Below, in pieces: positions 6,274 to 8,525 of a stretch of 8,525 nt of DNA (position 1 is the first letter of the stretch; every line of letters begins with the position of its first letter). The notes under the pieces are model-generated. The model had not been told where the DNA came from, ran no database searches, and saw only the letters and a list, made by a program, of their open reading frames with translations. The stretch is taken from the NCBI GenBank assembly GCA_041654915.1, contig JBAZCO010000079.1, forward strand, positions 1-8,525, written 5' to 3'. The translations under genes and the position numbers were made by a program. The stretch comes from JBAZCO01 sp041654915. Its GTDB lineage: Bacteria; Bacillota; Clostridia; Christensenellales; DTU072.

Positions 6274-7227
6274 ATGCGTTGGAAAACTAACTTAAAAATT
6301 TCCTTTACCTTTATTGGTATGCTTATTGGAGCGGGCTTTGCATCGGGTAAGGAAATTGCCGTTTATTTTGGTACAGCAGGTGTTGCCGCACCTCTGCTAG
6401 CAAGCTTTTTGTGTGGAGGACTTGCCTTTGTATTTCTTGAACTTGGGCGAATTAGCGGAGCGGATGTTTTATCATTTATCTTTCCCAAAACATATAAAGT
6501 TTGGCAGTTTATTTGTATGGCGGAAAACTTTGTTGTATTTGCCGCAATGCTTGCCGCATCCGAATATATCTTGCGGGTATCTCTTGGCATCTCGGGCGGC
6601 GGGCTGATAAGCGGACTCTTTGCCCTAACTTCGGTTTTAGGCGGGATTGAAAGAATAAAAACTGTAAATTTTATCGCCGTTCCTTTTATAATCGTTATGC
6701 TCGCTGTGCTGTATTTGGCAGAGCCGTCCTTTAATATTAGCGGCGGGCTAAACCTTCCCGCCCCCATATTGTACGCCTCTATGAACATTTTTTCGGGCGG
6801 ATTTTTAATAAGCAAAATGGCTAAGGGAATAGATAAAAAACAAGCGGCGGAAATATCACTGATCATATCGCTTGTTCTCTCTGTTCTCATTGTCACCGTA
6901 TACCTTGCTGTACGCACCCGTCTTGGTGAGGAGATGCCGCTCCTTGCCCTTGCCCAAAATAATGGGCTATCCGCTATTGGCAGTATGCTAATTTACAGCG
7001 CAATAATTACTAGTATGTCTGGCTCGCTAGTTATCGCCTCAGGCGGCAAAAAAACTGCCGCTTGCATACTTCTTGCCGCTGGGTTTGTTGTTGCTCTTGC
7101 AGGGTTTTCCAATATCGTCCGCTTTGCCTACCCTGTAATCGGCGTTGCGGGGGCGGCTTTTGGCACTGCGGCAATAGTTAGGCTCTTGATTTCCTCTTAC
7201 AAAGAAAAGAGGGAATTGAAAATATAA
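6274..7227 (+). CDS. YkvI-family integral membrane protein (putative transporter, APC/LeuT-like superfamily)
   Basis: This is an uncharacterised membrane protein related to Bacillus YkvI; its substrate is unknown. The 317 residues hold about ten hydrophobic segments, roughly at 8-28, 35-58, 75-98, 107-123, 134-149, 164-180, 192-214, 235-256, 261-278 and 285-306. That matches the ten-helix core of the LeuT-like fold. The first helix carries IGAGFASGKEI (18-28), the family signature, whose broken Gly-rich helix in relatives lines the ligand site. I chose ATG 6274 because homology begins at RWKTNLKISF. Upstream in-frame TTG 6247 and GTG 6250 would add nine or eight residues but have no ribosome binding site. 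The ATG itself has none at normal distance either (GAGGGG is 16 nt away), so a leaderless start is possible. It leads a run with murB (42-nt gap) and whiA. Confidence 0.82.
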   Translation: MRWKTNLKISFTFIGMLIGAGFASGKEIAVYFGTAGVAAPLLASFLCGGLAFVFLELGRISGADVLSFIFPKTYKVWQFICMAENFVVFAAMLAASEYILRVSLGISGGGLISGLFALTSVLGGIERIKTVNFIAVPFIIVMLAVLYLAEPSFNISGGLNLPAPILYASMNIFSGGFLISKMAKGIDKKQAAEISLIISLVLSVLIVTVYLAVRTRLGEEMPLLALAQNNGLSAIGSMLIYSAIITSMSGSLVIASGGKKTAACILLAAGFVVALAGFSNIVRFAYPVIGVAGAAFGTAAIVRLLISSYKEKRELKI

Positions 7228-7239
7228 TTACTCGTGTCC

Positions 7240-7268
7240 TTGAAATAACCCACGGGAGGTGGTATAAT
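7240..7268 (+). promoter_or_regulatory. Promoter-like sequence overlapping the murB ribosome binding site and start
   Basis: TTGAAA (7240-7245), a 17-bp spacer, and TATAAT (7263-7268) preceded by TGG make a near-perfect extended -10 sigma-A promoter. However, it would start RNA near 7274, just inside the murB coding region, so it could not express full-length murB. It also contains the murB Shine-Dalgarno sequence GGAGG (7255-7259). It may drive whiA and later genes only, or be a chance match in A+T-rich DNA. Confidence 0.35.
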
Positions 7269-7269
7269 T

Positions 7270-8163
7270 ATGAACGAAGTTGAAAATCTGCTTGAGGAAA
7301 ATAATATACCTTTCACAAGCGGTCTTGCCGCCAAAAAGCACTGCAATTATAGGGGCGGAGGTGAGATAAGCACCGCTGTCTATCCCCAAACAGTTGAACA
7401 TTTACGGCTGATTTCGGGAATAATAAACGCAACAGATACCAATTTTTGCGTGATTGGCGGCTTTACTAACACTTTAGTAAGGGATAGCGGATACAAGGGG
7501 CTAGCGATATTCACATCCTCTTTCAAGGGCGTGTGGGCGGACGGAACAGTACTAAAAGCAGGTGCGGCAGAACGACTGCCTCGACTTGCCGCCGCCGCTC
7601 TCGGCAATGCCCTATCGGGCTTGGAGTGCATCTCAAATATTCCTGCATCCCTTGGCGGCGCAATTTGTATGAATGCGGGCGCATTTGGCACAGAAACCCG
7701 CTCTGTTGTCCAAAGTGTAACTTCGCTTGACTTGCAGACGGGCATACTCCATAATGACATTGGGGCTGATATTCCTTGGGGATACAGAAACACGGCAGAC
7801 TTTTTTAAAGACAGAGTGATAATATCCGCTTGCCTTGCCCTAAAGTTGGGAAAGACTGAGGATATCCAATCAAAGATGTGTACGCTGCGCCGTATGCGAA
7901 TAGCCGCCCAACCCGCCGCTCCGTCACTTGGCTGCGCATTCAAAAACCCTGGCGGTATGAGTGCAGGCTACTACATAGACAGCGCAGGTCTAAAAGGCAC
8001 ACGCTCGGGCGGAGCAGGGATTAGCGAAAAGCACGCTAACTTTATCATAAATATGGGCGGCGGCACAGCCGAGGACTATATTGCACTTACCGAACTTGTA
8101 CAGACAACGGTAAAACAAAGCTTTGGCATTACCCTAGAGAGGGAAATAAAAATAATAGGATGA
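7270..8163 (+). CDS. murB: UDP-N-acetylenolpyruvoylglucosamine reductase (UDP-N-acetylmuramate dehydrogenase)
   Basis: This cytoplasmic FAD enzyme reduces UDP-GlcNAc-enolpyruvate with NADPH to UDP-MurNAc, the second committed step of peptidoglycan precursor synthesis. It has 297 residues, normal for the shorter type II MurB class. Seen: FAD-binding VIGGFTNTLVRDSGYKG (61-77; the usual GGGSN is GGFTN), IPASLGGAICMNAGAFG (124-140), GYRN with Arg173, R-x-x-QP (210-215), FKNPGG (224-229), SAGLKG (238-243), GGAGISEKHANFI (247-259) and a C-terminal LEREIKIIG with the conserved Glu. The position of the proton-donating Ser (Ser229 in E. coli) is Cys222 in SLGCAFKNP. GGGAGGTGG precedes the ATG at a suitable distance, and no other start fits. 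The gene is 42 nt after ykvI and 7 nt before whiA, suggesting one transcript. The sequence is divergent, but the motif set makes the call firm. Confidence 0.93.
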   Translation: MNEVENLLEENNIPFTSGLAAKKHCNYRGGGEISTAVYPQTVEHLRLISGIINATDTNFCVIGGFTNTLVRDSGYKGLAIFTSSFKGVWADGTVLKAGAAERLPRLAAAALGNALSGLECISNIPASLGGAICMNAGAFGTETRSVVQSVTSLDLQTGILHNDIGADIPWGYRNTADFFKDRVIISACLALKLGKTEDIQSKMCTLRRMRIAAQPAAPSLGCAFKNPGGMSAGYYIDSAGLKGTRSGGAGISEKHANFIINMGGGTAEDYIALTELVQTTVKQSFGITLEREIKIIG

Positions 8164-8170
8164 AGGGCTT

Positions 8171-8525
8171 GTGAGCGTTTCAGAAATACTTAAAACAGAT
8201 ATACTCGATAGCAAAATAGACAAAAAATGTTGCAAAAGAGCGTTTTTATCGGGAGTGATAAGGGCGTCGGGCAGTCTTAATATTGAGCGCAAGGGGCTGG
8301 GTTTGATTATTCAAAACTCATCGGAGTACTTAATTGAAAAGTGTGCCGAAATTATACGCATACTCACTCAATATACCCCATCTATTTTCCGCAAAGAGCG
8401 CAGCCGCTCCATTGGCAAAAAGCTTGTATACGAATTGTACTTATCTGGCAGTCAAAGCAAAAAGCTGCTTATGGAAACGGGTATAACTTCTGCCCCGTCC
8501 ATTATTAACGACGCAATTCCCCCTG
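8171..8525 (+). CDS. whiA: WhiA, DNA-binding regulator of cell division and chromosome segregation (partial, C-terminus beyond the right edge)
   Basis: WhiA proteins of Gram-positive bacteria have an N-terminal LAGLIDADG homing-endonuclease-like fold and a C-terminal helix-turn-helix. They act in sporulation in actinomycetes and in division and chromosome segregation in Bacillus. The 118 visible residues match the N-terminal part: KKCCKRAFLSGVIRASGSLN (18-37) is the conserved entry to the fold, followed by the alternating pattern through EKCAEIIRIL, RSIGKKLVYELYLSG and KLLMETGI. About 180 residues, including the helix-turn-helix, lie beyond the window. The start is GTG 8171: an in-frame TAG at 8156 and no other start codon between exclude anything longer. 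AGGA lies 10 nt upstream and AAGGG 3 nt upstream, neither ideal. The 7-nt gap after murB suggests co-transcription and possibly translational coupling. Confidence 0.9.
   Translation, partial: MSVSEILKTDILDSKIDKKCCKRAFLSGVIRASGSLNIERKGLGLIIQNSSEYLIEKCAEIIRILTQYTPSIFRKERSRSIGKKLVYELYLSGSQSKKLLMETGITSAPSIINDAIPP

Noticed and set aside
6363..7943. Long minus-strand open frames opposite ykvI (6363-6917) and murB (7380-7943)
   Set aside because: They mirror strongly supported genes and have shadow-like composition rich in Ser, Pro and Arg, with no domain. They follow from the codon usage of the true strand.
1..8525. Mobile element, defence system, CRISPR array or other dedicated novel system
   Set aside because: Reading all genes and gaps gave no transposase, integrase, toxin-antitoxin pair, spaced direct repeats or terminal inverted repeats. 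The gene content is housekeeping plus one importer.

Overview
The window looks like chromosomal DNA of a Bacillota (Firmicutes) bacterium, most likely an uncultured member of the Clostridia. The evidence is the presence of whiA, which is confined to Gram-positive bacteria, directly after murB; a topoisomerase pair that resembles clostridial paralogues as I remember them; strong GGAGG-type ribosome binding sites; and sigma-A-type promoters. I see no phage, IS, CRISPR, tRNA or rRNA signal, and every gene wholly inside the window is intact.

Left part (1-3315, minus strand): a two-gene operon for a type IIA DNA topoisomerase. The B (ATPase/TOPRIM) subunit, called parE here, is complete. The A (cleavage) subunit, called parC here, starts 6 nt after it and runs off the left edge. 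The topoisomerase IV versus gyrase label is tentative because both proteins mix features of the two. The A subunit carries Arg at the main quinolone-resistance position.

Middle (3316-3572): a divergent control region with no gene. A near-consensus promoter reads left into parE and another reads right into an ABC transporter. The parE promoter has an 18-bp near-palindrome filling its spacer, which looks like an operator.

Transporter operon (3573-6214, plus strand): a substrate-binding lipoprotein, an ATPase and a permease of the NitT/TauT (SsuABC-like) class, in that order, closed by a strong intrinsic terminator. The ligand cannot be told from sequence, and I found no riboswitch.

Right part (6274-8525, plus strand): a YkvI-family membrane protein, murB (peptidoglycan precursor synthesis, with Cys at the usual catalytic Ser position) and the start of whiA (cell division/chromosome regulator), spaced 42 and 7 nt and probably co-transcribed. 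rapZ and yvcK, which often sit between murB and whiA in Clostridia, are absent here.

No clearly new multi-gene system is visible; these are mostly housekeeping genes. The points most worth a second look are the operator-like palindrome, the Arg in the quinolone pocket, the Cys-type MurB, the shortened murB-whiA arrangement, and the unusual start regions of ykvI and murB.
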